Shown piece after piece: positions 11,701 to 25,850 of a DNA stretch of 64,000 bases; the first letter of the stretch is position 1, and the number at the start of each line of letters is the position of its first letter. The DNA lies in the NCBI GenBank assembly GCA_965153355.1, contig OZ231126.1:24738001-24802000 (forward strand). The letters run 5' to 3'. Source of the stretch: Flaccisagitta enflata (lineage: Eukaryota > Chaetognatha > Sagittoidea > Aphragmophora). Made by a program: the position numbers and the translations under genes. The notes under the pieces were generated by a model. It was not told the origin of the DNA. It ran no database searches and saw only the letters and a list, made by a program, of their open reading frames with translations.

Positions 11701-12330
11701 ATACTTGTATGTATCAATAACCGGCAAAACAAAAGAGAAAGCAACGGCAAAAACAATAACAAAAACGAACGAGTCAACAATAATAAAAACAAAAAAGCGA
11801 AGGGCAGAGAGAGCGGGAAAAAACAAAGCAAAGCAAAGAAAAGAGAATAAACGAGAAAAAAAAAACAAAGGCAAAAGAAAAGAAATTAAGATAAGGAAAG
11901 AACGAAAAGGAAGAGAAAAGAAAGAGCAGAGGATAGCGAGCGGAAGAAATAAGAGGGGAGAATAGAGGAACAAACAAAAGAGGGAAAAGAGGGAGAGAAA
12001 GGGAGAGAAGATAAGAAAGAAAAGAAAAGAAAGAGGAGAACAGAAAGAGAAGGAAAGAGAGAAGGGCAAGAAATGAGGAAAGAGGAAGAAAGGGAGAGAA
12101 AAAGAGTGAGAGAAAGAAATAAAAGAAACAAGCGATACAAACGTAAGTGGCGGCGGCGTCGTAGTCGAGCCCGAAATTGTGTCATAAAGTTGAGGCGCGC
12201 ATCGTTCCCATTGTGGTCGAGGTCGAAGTCGAACACAAATCCCAAAGTTGAATGTTCGGGGCCCATCGCGTAGCCGACATAAGGGATTCGAACATCTGCG
12301 TACACCTGTGTAGTTAAACCTTGCCAACAA
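11701..12330. other. LTR-element interior, purine-rich segment
   Basis: 11750-12130 is A/G-rich with little C or T. The part at 12140-12320 is balanced in composition and open on the minus strand in two frames (for example YADVRIPYVGYAMGPEHSTL). I do not recognise the sequence and cannot choose a frame. Confidence 0.3.
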
Positions 12331-12436
12331 GACGAAAATCAGTGTATGACAGACAAAACATTCAAATCACAGAAATAGAGGGACGGACTAGCCGACATTG
12401 CAACACCGGCAACCGCATTACAGACTGACAAGTGTC

Positions 12437-12453
12437 TCCTGACTTACGCCACT
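12437..12453 (+). repeat. Internal short repeat, mate at 16217-16236
   Basis: CTGACTTACGCCACT here and TTTGACTTACGCCACT at 16220 share the core TGACTTACGCCACT. Both are followed by (A/G)GAT(A/T)AG-like text and lie inside the LTR element. Confidence 0.5.
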
Positions 12454-12560
12454 GGAGATAGGTAAACAAACAGACAAACAAAATACCTCAGACAGAACAG
12501 AGCGCAACAGGCGAACAAGCAACGAGACACCGCGACATTGCGGCGATGTATCAACACCAC

Positions 12561-12644
12561 ATAATAATAATAATGATAATAATAATAATAGAAACAATAA
12601 TAATAATAATGATAATAATGATAATAATAATGATAATAATAGTA

Positions 12645-12711
<67 letters not shown>

Positions 12712-12716
12712 TAATA
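12561..12716. repeat. (AAT)n microsatellite inside the LTR element
   Basis: AAT trinucleotides have occasional GAT/AGT variants, with AAC-rich and AAAAC-rich DNA to about 12830. Confidence 0.95.
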
Positions 12717-13023
12717 TATATAATAACAATGATAACGACAACAATAGTAATAATGATAACAATGAAAACAATAACAAGAACAAAACAAAAACAAAACAAA
12801 AACAAACGCAACAAAAATAAACAAAGAAAAAATAAACGCACGGCCGACGATTGTACAGACTATCAGCAGTAAAAATCACCCGACAAACAGACACTACCAT
12901 TACAGAAAGAAATGAACAAGCAACGAACGCATAAAACAGTCACACACGCACCCAAAACAGATCCGAGAGACAAACGAACGACCAAGACAAATAAACGAAA
13001 GAGACAGATAGACAAGGAGGAGT

Positions 13024-13104
13024 CGGCTGTTCATTACCGATTGACTGGATGTATTATCAACTTAATCACCCAGACGCTGGGATTTAATGAACACCTCCAA
13101 ACAG
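13024..13104 (+). repeat. Internal repeat of the LTR element, copy 1 (degraded hairpin)
   Basis: It shares with 15031-15114 the ordered blocks GACTGGATGT, CCCAGACGCTG/TCCAGTCGCTG, GATTTAATGAACA and CAGA. In this copy the second arm of the hairpin is mutated. Confidence 0.75.
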
Positions 13105-13473
13105 ATGGACGGACAAACCAAATTTAGGAGAGAAGTAAAACCAGACAGAAGACAAAGAGGACAGACAAACCGCCAAAATGGAACAGGCAAAAAGAAAGAC
13201 AATCACGGACAAAGGAACAGACGCCGACCTGAGAGGGGACAGACGAATTAAAGGGGACAAGGATCATGTACGCAAAATAGTGTAGACTACATTATTCTCT
13301 ATTTTCTTCAGCTAACCAACGGGGCCGAAGAAGCTGGAGAGATGCGCGGAAATTGTATGTAATACATTAAACATGAACCGACGATTTTGTTTTTACAAAG
13401 GTTACGTCTTTTTATGCAACACTTTGTACATGACAAGAAAGGACCAAACGAAACCCATTTGTTTCCTTTTTCG

Positions 13474-13595
13474 TTTTTAGGTTCGGCAAAGCACCTCCAT
13501 AACTGGCTGTGTCCGTCGGTCCGTCGGTTGGTCGGTTGGTAACGCATTTGTTCGACGATCAACACGCCGCACCTATTGGCCTACTTGGCCTTGTT
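13474..13595 (+). mobile_element. Family I hairpin element, copy 5, nested in the LTR element
   Basis: It has TTTTTAG, imperfect hairpin AGGTTCGGCAAAGCACCT (13479-13496), CTCCATAACTGGCTGTGTCC, a GTCGGTTGG tract, TTCGACGATC and GGCCTTGTT. It is the same short subfamily as 7467-7592. Confidence 0.85.
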
Positions 13596-14461
13596 TCTTC
13601 ACTGTCCGATCTATGATTCCGACCGAAGCCGCTGAATCGAGAAAAGTGAGCCGTGGGACGGACAGGAAAAAAAAAATAAACGAAGGCGCACTGACGAGTA
13701 AAAAAAAATAAAAAAAACAAAACCGACAAGACAGATACAAAAGCCGACAAATGCGTGGAATTAGTCCAAATCGGATATTCCACGCGCTGGTCATCTGACG
13801 AATCATCGGGGGGGGGGGGGGGGGAAAGAAACAGACAACAGCAGACAGAAGAGCAGGGCCAGGAGAGAGACACAGACACAGATATACACCAACAGACACA
13901 GAGCCACCGGAACTTGACATACAGACAGAATAAAAAAAAAAACAGAGGACAAACGAACGAACGTCAAATAAAAAAAAAAAAAAACATCCGCCGATGGATA
14001 AAGACAGGAAAGTGCATAAAGAGGGAAAGAGGAAAGAAAAGGAAAAAGAGAAAAGATGAAACCGGGTATAAAATCAGACAGAGTCAGACAACAAAACAAG
14101 AATCGACAGACCGTCAAAGAGGCCCGCATCCGTACGGATAAAAAAACAACCACGCGGTGAGGCCAAACATCCGTCAACACCAACGCCGCGCCTTCCCATT
14201 TTATCCGTCCAATTTGCAGCCGTCAAGAACGACCCCCACAGGCCACGGGTTTGTGATGGCGGGGGGGGGGGTGTGTGATCGAAGCATCTCTCCGAGTCGG
14301 CCCCCATTCCCTATGCTTGAATTCCGAGCCTTCGCTCAGAGATTCCAGCTAATAGGATTCCCCTCATGCAGCACCTCGAACCCTAAACCTTGGCCTTGAG
14401 TTTGGTGTGCTACTCAGGGTATGGGCCTTTTTTCGATTCTGAAAAAAAGTAGAGAGGGCCA
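13596..14461. other. LTR-element interior, unassigned
   Basis: It holds G runs near 13808-13824 and 14262-14271 and A-rich DNA between. An 80-codon frame (14157-14399) ends FPSCSTSNPKPWP; I do not recognise it. Confidence 0.3.
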
Positions 14462-14680
14462 ATATCGAGCCCCAATCTCCCGGACATCGCTTCATTCTTC
14501 ATCCGTGAACAGGAAAGGCGCGGAAGTTTTAGCATACTGGCCACCGCCGAAATAAGCCCCGCCAAGGCCCAAGATGAAATGGGCCAAATTCGGGAGGAAA
14601 TTGATCGACAAGGCAATTGGACAGACAGATCAATACAGACAAATCAGAGCGCCACCCCCGGCAGAGCCGCCAAGGTGTAA
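14462..14680 (+). pseudogene. Possible coding remnant, 72 codons, no start
   Basis: One plus-strand frame is open from after a TAG to TAA at 14678-14680. It has unusually balanced composition for this window: residues include DIASFFIREQERRGSFSIL and a charged DEMGQIREEIDRQ stretch that could be a short coiled coil. It lacks an ATG near its start. It may be a fragment of a lost retroelement protein or chance. I recognise no family. Confidence 0.25.
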
Positions 14681-15030
14681 AACAGACCGACAAAGACGAC
14701 CGACGTAGAAGAGATAGACCAGAGAGAAAAGAGAAAGAAAAGAGAAAAGAAAGAGAAGAGGGACCAGAAAAAGAAAAGAGATAAAGGAAGGAGAGAAGAG
14801 AAGAAAGAAAGAAAAAGAGGAAAAAAAAAGATGTTCAACCAAGGCCGAACCATAGCACCGACGGCAAAAAAAAAACAGACCAAGACACAAACAGACCAAC
14901 AGACAAAAGGGGCCGAAAGAAGAAGGGCAGACATTTGACAGCAGAAGGGACAGATGCAGATGACGGGTGCGGGGGGGAAGAGAAATAGACAGAAAAAATG
15001 CACAAGAACAGACAGAGGCAGAGCGAAAGA
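14681..15030. other. LTR-element interior, purine-rich segment
   Basis: A/G-rich DNA with GACAGA-type repeats. No gene is seen. Confidence 0.4.
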
Positions 15031-15114
15031 CGGACAGGCAGCGTCCATTGTCAAATGACTGGATGTGTCATTAAACCATCCAGTCGCTGTGATTTAATGA
15101 ACAGGCGTGAACAG
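15031..15114 (+). repeat. Internal repeat of the LTR element, copy 2, intact hairpin
   Basis: GACTGGATG (15057-15065) and CATCCAGTC (15077-15085) form a perfect 9-bp stem with an 11-nt loop. The following GCTGTGATTTAATGAACAG matches copy 1 at 13024-13104. Confidence 0.8.
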
Positions 15115-16216
15115 ACGCGATGCCGCAGACTATTCCTTCAATTAAGCACGAAAAAGGAGAAAAAAATGCGCGAAAATTGGCGTGGATCCGTCCATTTTAT
15201 TTCTCGCATAGTGTGAGAGACGCCGTTTCCTTTTTCTAAATTCCCCCTCCTCTATTTCTTTTCATATCGCCGAGAAAAAAAAAACACCATCCCCTTATCT
15301 TAGGAGACCGCGCAGTCGAGAGTCCGAGTATGAGGATTCCCCCTTATTTTTCCCTTCTTCAGGCAGGGCCGACATAATTCAGACTCGTAATTGTTGAAAT
15401 CGTTTCTAACGATGCAACAAGCTGACATCGCCGTCTTTACTTGATAATGAAGGGGTAATGCACGAATGAAAGATGGCCCGTCCAGTAGTAGAACAGAACC
15501 AGTGGCCGCCGCCAAACCCGTGAACCGCAGGTGCAGTGTAATATGTCCATCCACCACAATGAATAACAAAAAATAGTCAAAACAGTTACCAGCCCCGACC
15601 CAAATAAATAAAAACCGCGTACATATGCAAAAAAAAAATCACCGAACACAAAAAACCACTAAACACAAAGTGCCAAAAATCCCAGAAAAACCGAAAAAAA
15701 ACCAAAATAACAAAAAAAAAAAAAAAAAAACAACTCAAAACCACCAAAAAACAAAAACACCAAAAATCAGACAAGCAAAAAAAAATTCCAAAAAAAAAAA
15801 CACCCCGGCCAGACCACCCAACCAACAAACCTAAACCCACAATGGCACGCACACATAAAAAAAAACACAAGAAGCAAAGACCCCCCTAAAAAAAATCAAA
15901 CACAAACAATAAAAAAAACAAAAAAAAAACAACAAAAAAAACCAAAAAAATAAAAACAAAAGATTACCAAAAACAGTAAAAAAAAAACAAAAATAACAAA
16001 ATATTAAAACAAAAAATGAAGGAAGAAAAAAAATGCAGAGTACAAGTGAATTGCTCAATGCAATTCACAATAAGCCGAGAACAAGACAAAAGGACTCTAG
16101 ATCAGGAACACCAAAAAAAATAATATAAACATGACAGAGATAGTGTTGACGAGTCCAGACGAGAGAGAAGAGGCCCCCAAGAGCGGGGCAAACAAAAACA
16201 CAAGAGTAAACAAAAT
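15115..16216. other. LTR-element interior, A-rich segment
   Basis: 15610-16040 is dominated by A with C (CAAAAA/CCAAAA). No gene is seen. Confidence 0.4.
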
Positions 16217-16863
16217 ATCCTTTGACTTACGCCACTAAGGATTAGTTGACAAAACAGATGAGTCCAGACAGTGATGATGAGGAGTCGAAGTCGTACATCT
16301 TGATTTCTTCAGCTTAAGTCGTGAGTGAGCAATGAGGTGGGCTCGCAACGTAGCCCAACAAGACAAGTTCAAGAGGAGCACCGCTTCCTCCATTGGGCCC
16401 AAGCCCACGCAGAGCTTGTGGAGGGGGGTGTGAGGTAGGAGCTCAGATAGCTGTAAGTCCTACTCGCAATCCAAGGGGAATCTATTACCGGGTCGGCCTA
16501 GCGCCTGGCCTAGTGCATGGCCGGCTGCTCTAGGCTCCAGTTTCCGGCTTACGTCTACAGGCCTATGCTTACTCGGTCCTTACCCTAGTGCATGGGTGGG
16601 ATTACCTTTCTGCTTCCGACTTAACGGATCAGCCGCCTAGGGAGGGTGTCTTCCTCAAAACAGGTGCCGGGCTAGCATAGAGCCCAGAGAGAGAGAAAAC
16701 TAAAGTAAGAACAAGAGGCCCGGAAGTAAAATGACACCTCAGAGCTGGACCCCAAAACCTAAACAGTAAACAAAAATCTTCCTAGAGAGGTTGGCAGGCG
16801 GATGGGGTAAAAGCTTAAGGCAACAAAGGGGGGAAGCTAATTGCTTCCCGGCCGATGCACCAA
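16217..16863. other. LTR-element interior, right part
   Basis: GC is higher than in the rest of the interior. Just before the right LTR, GGGGGGAAGC (from about 16829) begins a stem GGAAGC-TAATT-GCTTCC. The 15 bases next to the LTR are not purine-rich, so a normal polypurine tract is not evident. No gene is recognised. Confidence 0.4.
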
Positions 16864-17425
16864 TATGATAACGGGAAAAGAGGGGGTCAGTGGAGAATGC
16901 CCAAAAGGGAACAGAAAGAGAAAGTCGCCTGCCAGTAAGACCCTGCCCTGCCTAAAGAAGGAAGACCTGAGAAGGGCCCGCGGGTAAAAGTGTCCTGCCA
17001 AACCTCAGTCTAGGCAAAGGGGGTATATATCAAGACCCAGAATCCTCATGAAATGAGCTGACTTAAGCAGAGCAAAGGCAGCTCGCTGTCATGACTGCTA
17101 AAGGGGAGGGGGAAAGACTCAAGGGATGCCCTAAATGCTCAAAGGACATGACCACTGGGCCACAGGTCCCGATAAATGAGCAGAAGAAGTGAGAGGTGTG
17201 TCCTAGAAAATGGGTGGGGAAACCTCTGCCAGATGCTAGACCAGAGATGCAGAAGTCAGGAAAGAAGAGCAGAGCAAATGGGGAAGATGAAGCAAGCAGC
17301 AGAGGAGGGAAAGAGCAACAGCCAATCAGGAGGAAAGAGAAGCTGAGGAGGCAAGGTAGTGAGAGCCAGAGAGCAGAAGGACCTGTAGCAGTGAGCTAGC
17401 TAGAGGCAGAGGTCCCCGTACTACA
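16864..17425. repeat. Right LTR, 562 bp
   Basis: I found no difference from 10014-10575 on line-by-line reading. It is followed at once by the CTATA target copy (17426-17430). Confidence 0.92.
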
Positions 17426-17430
17426 CTATA

Positions 17431-18179
17431 CGTCAGAGGCAGGGAAAAGGGGGAAACGGGGAATGAATGATTCAATGATTTGACCTTTTCTCTTTCCTCC
17501 TCTCCCTCCATTTCAATCCGAATCCTTCTTTGTTCTCTCCCCCCACCCCCACCCCCTTCCTCTTTTTTAAGCTGTGTTGGAAGAGGCAATCGTCTAGGGA
17601 AGGGTCGGGGGCGCGGTCTCGGTCTTTCGCTTTCGCTTTCAAAATGGTGCCAGAGTCATCAGTATGCATTAGAGAGCGGCTAGAGGGAGGTTTCCATGGA
17701 AGAAAGGAAAACAGACAAGGCTCCAAATTAGCGTTTACATAAGAGCCCCTCTTCTTCTGCTTCTTCTTCTCTATTCGTCTCTCCCACGAAAGCGAACCTC
17801 GCCAGACCTCTTTTTTTTCTTTTCTCCTTTTAAAATGCGGCCTTCTCTTCTCTTTTTGGCTTTTTCCTTTTTTAGGCATTTTTTGCGTTTAGCCACGACC
17901 ATTAAGGAGGAGTGAGGAGGAGTATAAGGTGAAGGGCAAGAGGGTTTGAAGAGGGGTGGACGGGGGGGGGGGGGGGTTAGCCAAAGAGAAGAAAGGAGTT
18001 AGAGACATTTCATATACATACTGTACAGGTTAAGAGAGTGTGGTGAGAATCAAAGCTGTCGGTAATTTGCCGAACATTTCTTAAATCGATATACTCTAAG
18101 CAAACAAAGATGAAACACTGTCAGCAACAATATAGGCTATTAGAATGACAAGTGGAATAATAACCCTCACTTTAACTAA
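17431..18179. other. Unassigned DNA right of the LTR element
   Basis: Pyrimidine-rich stretches and a long G run near 17960-17976. No gene is recognised. Confidence 0.45.
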
Positions 18180-18180
18180 A

Positions 18181-18240
18181 CCGAAACATAGAGGAGGGCC
18201 TTTTGAGCCCTCACTGACTAGTTACTACGCGTATTAACAC
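18181..18240 (+). repeat. Fragment of dispersed repeat shared with 44305-44935
   Basis: GAGGGCCTTTTGAGCCCTC, then ACTGACTAGTTACTACGCG, matches both tandem copies near 44350 and 44680. GAGGGC/GCCCTC is a 6-bp stem. Confidence 0.75.
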
Positions 18241-19685
<1,445 letters not shown>

Positions 19686-19986
19686 TCTGCTCTGTTTGGG
19701 TCCTGATAATGGTATTGCAGACTGTCTCTGGAACCATGAAAAAGTCATCATGATGCTCGGGATCATCGAAAAATGTTTGACCCAAGATGTGACCTTTGTA
19801 AACACGCCGTTTGTCACTCGATGATTTGATATTCTCATAAATCTATGAGATTTTCTTCGCTCGCGGATCATCCTTATCTTACCATGATGTTGTTCATCCC
19901 ACCCAGATGGGCTATAACATACCACGATGCTTTTTTCACAGGAATTCTGAACGCGAAATGACATTCCGCGAATGATGTGAATGTGA

Positions 19987-21572
19987 CAATGGCCAAAATA
20001 AAAACCGGACGCTCAGTTTTACTTGATTAGCTGAAAACTGTTCATACTTTTATCTTAAAAATCTATGAGCATCTTAAAGCGCTTTGAAAACTCTACAAAT
20101 CTAGACCAAGTAGAAATTTCTAGCTTAAGTCGTTTTCAAATGGCATAAAATTGAAGTTAAACGCCTATTCTTTTAATTGCCAAAGAATGCGAATTCTGGT
20201 GTCCGACAACACGACACTTTTTGTTTTGCATATTCTGTAGAAGGACCTCCTACAAAAACAATAACAACCATACTGAATGATAAGCGCTATGGAGAATCAA
20301 GCTATCTCAACCAGCAAAACTTTACCACTAACGAATGGACAAACCAGCTCATGGTCTGTTAACTTTATTCATGGCAATGTTTAGAACGCTATACTTTAAA
20401 GAAAAAAAAAGAAAAGAAAAAAAATAGAAGGGCCTTACATACCGCAATTCATAAGCCGCTGCTTTTTTTTTTTTAGTTTTTGTCATGTAAACAATAAGTT
20501 ATGCTCAATTGTAAGAAAACTACATGCTTAAACATTGAAGACTTATGAAAAATCAATGAGGGAAGTCGTTGTCTCATTCTTCCCGCTATTTAAAATGATT
20601 TCTGGCTTTCCACTTAAGTGTTATAGAAAAAAATTCAAAAGATTAACTTTTTCTGAAATCAGTGAATTATGCAGGGTAAGATCTGTTTTTAGGCTGCCTC
20701 AGCGGCCTTCATTTTTACACATGTAACTGGACTAAACTGACAATTGATACAGACATTTAAGTGCTGGGCCTGATTACTGGGACTCATGACTGCTGGAAAA
20801 GAAGATTCTCGCACAACAATGCCAGGAGGCATTTTCTGGGACGCTGGGGATTCGCCCAGGGGGGCCTTTGGGGCATGCCAAGACGCCCGAGGAAGATGGA
20901 ATGGCCACGTTTACATACGCTGGTGTCATTGGCTCTGAACAGAGTCTGGAAGTTTGGGACATTTATGCTCATTTTGCCGGTATTCTTACCGGTAGCTCAT
21001 CGCTCTTTTTGAATTTATGATTATTTTCTTTGTTTGTACAAAATTGCTTGTACCGGGATTTTAATCTTATGGGGATTGCCCAGGACAAGCTGTCCGTAAC
21101 AAGAACGCCGTATCTTACTCCTGTATCATTATCGGAAGCCCCGGCTTAAGTGTGATCCCCCCTCCCCTACTATACCATTGCGCTGCTGTGTAACCATTTT
21201 GCCCCATGGAGGGAATAAATCTTGTTTTCATTTTTTTCAAATAAATGGTATGAAATTCAAGGTAAAAATGAACTATTTCGAATTCTCTACAGGATGGAAC
21301 CAAGCAGAAATCATGATTCCTATTTGTTTAAAAGCTATGTCAATTAAAAATTGGTTACTCAAAAAAGATAGAAACCAGATTTGAGATTTTTGAGAGGTCA
21401 TCTATAGAGCATCATAACTACGAATGTTTTGAAACTACAGTGTTCTGTGAGAGCTCAAATGAAAGATTTTTTGAAGCTCTTTAAAACCGTCATGGATTTT
21501 AAGGGCTTATCTTTTCAGTTACTGAACAATCCTTGATCAAAAAATGGCGTCCGGTTTTTATTTTGGCCATTG
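19987..21572. mobile_element. Inverted-repeat-bounded element, about 1.6 kb
   Basis: CAATGGCCAAAATAAAAACC plus GGACGC at the left is mirrored exactly as GCGTCC then GGTTTTTATTTTGGCCATTG at the right. Similarity continues inward weakly (TTCAG.TAACTGA, CTTAAA.C). No transposase is seen. The middle holds the dispersed repeat at 20512-20730, so it may be nested or composite. No target duplication is evident. Confidence 0.65.
20512..20730 (+). repeat. Dispersed repeat, paired with 5770-6010
   Basis: Shares ATGCTTAAACATTGAAGACT and downstream blocks with 5770-6010. Confidence 0.6.
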
Positions 21573-22048
21573 CTAGATTGCGGGGGGGGGGGGGGCAAAT
21601 CTAGATTGCAAATGTAGATTACATAGACATTGGCTGTTATTTCATCGTAATTGTTATGTTGGCCAAACCAAAGATGTAACAAGCCCAATCGGGCAACGAT
21701 GCGTCCTCTACTCTATGTGGAAAGAATTCCACGATTTTTGCATATTGCAGTTTTTATCATCAACAGCGCTTTTCATAGTTAGAAATACATCATTCTATAG
21801 ATATACAAGTCAATGAAAAATGCAGTTCTTGATCCTTCATGCTGTAATAAGTGACATAAAACAAATAAACCATTACTGTTTACATATGCGAGACCAGATT
21901 TATATGGGTGTTAACAAAGAATTTCAAAGGAATTAATATGAAGAAAAAACTGAATTCCGGAGGTCGGAGCCTGGAGGGATCGAGACAAAATCCAAGCAGC
22001 TAGAATTATAGAAAGGGTGGAGGGGAGTTGCTAAGTGCTAACTCAAGC
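21573..22048. other. Unassigned DNA
   Basis: G run near 21582-21596, then AT-rich DNA. No gene is recognised. Confidence 0.45.
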
Positions 22049-22185
22049 GATGCGAGGACGCATCCAAAAATGATTGGGGGTGGTGGGGGAGGGACGGAAT
22101 CAGTCATTGATGGATTTTAGAAAAAGGGGAACGGACCGACGGACGGACAGACCCTCTTATAGAGATGCGAGGACGCATCTAAAAA
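22049..22185 (-). mobile_element. Family I element with two hairpins
   Basis: On the minus strand it has TTTTTAG, perfect hairpin AGATGCG-TCCT-CGCATCT (22163-22180), CTATAAGAGGGTCTGTCCGT, a short GTCGGTCC tract, then an unrelated body. A second hairpin GATGCG-TCCT-CGCATC (22049-22064) follows TTTTTG at the other end. Having the hairpin at both ends is unlike other copies and may mark two elements joined tail to head. Confidence 0.75.
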
Positions 22186-22940
<755 letters not shown>

Positions 22941-22986
22941 ATCATTTGATCAAATCAATTCAACATTGAATGCGAACTAACGGTAC

Positions 22987-23350
22987 AACAGACAGAGAGG
23001 CAGGCAGACAGACAGACAGACCGACGGACAAGAAGACATAAAAATGATAAAAGTAGACGGACGAAGCAACCGTTAGCTAGTAAAAAAACGCCGAGTGAAG
23101 AAAGAAGTGTTCTGAAACGTCTTCTTTTGGTTGTTCGTCTAGCAGAATCGCACTTGCCTCAAGGAAACCCATATTTCTCTGTCGTCTCTCATTGGCAATG
23201 TTGTTCTCTGTCAACCTTCAAATGAGAAAAATGGGCTCGCCTTCGCGACGTCACCAACGCATTTCTCAACTCCACCAATCAAAAGCCGGAAAATCAGAAA
23301 TTCTCCGAGGCATCCGCGAAACTCTCAATTTTTTTTTTCCTCTGGAGATC

Positions 23351-23352
<2 letters not shown>
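22987..23352. other. CAGA-rich segment and unassigned DNA
   Basis: GACAGACAGACCGACGGAC near 23000-23030 resembles the family I tetranucleotide tract without its hairpin. No gene is recognised. Confidence 0.4.
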
Positions 23353-23919
<567 letters not shown>

Positions 23920-24194
23920 ACATTAGTGGAAAGAGGAGACAACATCAGCAGGTGCATTAGCAGCTATTTCCCCTCTTGAAGAAGCAACCTTGGAGACAGC
24001 CTTCACCTGAACGCTCAGAAGAGAAGCCTTAGCCTCACTTCAGCGGAGATTAATGGAAAAGAGGGTGCCTCAATTTAGCTCGGAAGTCTTATATTGTTTA
24101 TTTGTTATCATTATTCATTTTCTCCCATCCTATTCTCCTGCTCCTTTCTTCGTGTTGTCTTCCTCTTCGTGTTTTTACTTTCAATTTTTTCTCT

Positions 24195-24316
24195 CTTTTT
24201 TTTTTTTTTTTGGTTTATTTTCATTTTTCTTCCTATCTCTATTTTCTTTTTTCAAAATTTTAAAACTTTTCATCTTTTCCTAGGTTCTCTCTCTCTGTCT
24301 CTATCTCTGTCTCTGA

Positions 24317-24410
<94 letters not shown>

Positions 24411-24424
24411 CTCTCTTTCTCTCT
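24195..24424. repeat. T-rich and (CT)n microsatellite
   Basis: A T run near 24195-24211 and a CT run about 24321-24407 with CTGT lead-in. Confidence 0.95.
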
Positions 24425-24603
24425 TCCCCCTTTAAAGTTCTTTTTATTTTTTACAACAATTCCTTGAACTTAGCAGATTAAGTCATCATTGAGAGCTTCA
24501 CAGTATCTCCTCATTCTTTTCTCTTCTTTTCCTTTTTTACCGTACTCATAAATATCCACTTTACTTTTCACCCCGTTTACTTCCCAACGTTTCTTCCTTA
24601 CAA
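24425..24603. other. Unassigned pyrimidine-rich DNA
   Basis: No gene is recognised. Confidence 0.4.
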
Positions 24604-25850
24604 GACAGCGTGCCCACGAAGCCAACATCTAGGGTATCAAAACGGGTCAAAATAGAACATATGACAGCGTGCCCACGAAGCCAACATTTAGGGTATCAAA
24701 ATGGGTCAAAATAGAATATATACATGAGTGAAAACAGAAAAACAAGTGAATAAAAGTGATTAAGATAAGACTTGCATGATATTTGAAAGCAAAATTTGCA
24801 TCCATTTAGCAAGAGACTCAGATTTAGCTTAAATTACTGAAGAATATTTACTGAAAATTTCTACAAATTTCTTTTTTGTCACTGACAAGGGGTTGGTCGA
24901 AATTATAAGTTTGCATAGAAAATGAAAAAATGAAAAAACAAAGAACATAGTTCTCTTCCCAAATCGTTTTTAGAGAGAACTATGTTTTTGAAAATGCAAA
25001 ATTCTTCTGGGTGTGGCTTTCTTATAATTTCGACCTGAGAAAATAGAAGAAAGTGTCAACAGAATTTCACTAAAAATCTTCATTTTCTTGCCATTTTCCG
25101 TGAGAATTGTTTATCAAAAGGCGATTTAAAGCGTAAAATATGGAACAGACATACATATCAAGTGTATCTAGTGACAATTTGAGCAATGATGACATTTGTG
25201 GATGGATAGTTAGTCCATTATTGATGCAAAATTGGGGTGAAGCGCTTCGTTTTCCCCTGGCAGATTTCACGTCATATACATGAGTGAAAATAGAAAAACA
25301 AGTAAATAAAAAAGATTAAGATAAGACTTGCATGATATTTGAAAAGCAAAATTTGCATCCATTTGGCAAGAGACTCAGATTTAGCTAAATTCACTGAAGA
25401 AGATTTACTGAAAACTTCTACAAATTTCTTTTTTGTCACTGACAACTGACAAGGGGATGGTCGAAATTTTAAGTTTGCATAGAAAATGAAAAAATGAAAA
25501 AAACAAAGAACATAGTTCTCTTCCCAAATCGTTTATAGAGAGAACTATGTTTTTGAAAATGCAAAATTCTTCTGGGTGTGGCTTTCTTATAATTTCGACC
25601 TGAGAAGATAGAAAAAAATGTCAACAGAATTTCATTAAAAATCTTCATTTTCTTGCCATTTTCCGTGAGAATTGTTTATCAAAAGGCGATCTAAAGCGTA
25701 AGATATGGAACAGACGTACGTATCAAGTGTATTAAGTGACAACTTTTGCAATGATGACATTTGTGGATGGATGATTAGTCCATTATTGATGCAAAAATGG
25801 GGTGAAGCGCTTCATTTTTCCCTGGCAGATTTCACGTCTTACATTCATCC
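24604..25850 (-). repeat. R600 dispersed repeat, two tandem copies
   Basis: The second copy begins near 25275 (ATACATGAGTGAAAATAGAA), about 556 bp after the same text at 24719. At the left edge a segment of about 59 bp (ACAGCGTGCCCACGAAGCC...) is itself duplicated (24604 and 24664). The array is inverted relative to the single copy at 3197-3816. Confidence 0.9.

Larger units (their letters stand above)
10014..17425. mobile_element. LTR-retrotransposon-like element, non-coding interior
   Basis: Two 562-bp direct repeats (10014-10575 and 16864-17425) bound a 6.3-kb interior. The element is flanked by CTATA at 10009-10013 and 17426-17430, a 5-bp target duplication as LTR elements make. The LTRs read as identical line by line, so insertion looks recent. 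The interior has no recognisable gag, protease, reverse transcriptase, RNase H or integrase. I also saw no convincing tRNA primer site after the left LTR or purine tract next to the right LTR. It therefore looks like a large non-autonomous derivative mobilised in trans. Termini are TATGATAACG and GTACTACA, or TGATAACG if two bases belong to the target. Orientation is unknown. Confidence 0.85.

Noticed and set aside
12270-12300. B-box-like GTTCGAATCCC on the minus strand, possible tRNA or SINE
   Set aside because: The flanking bases do not form a T-stem, and no A box or cloverleaf is found.
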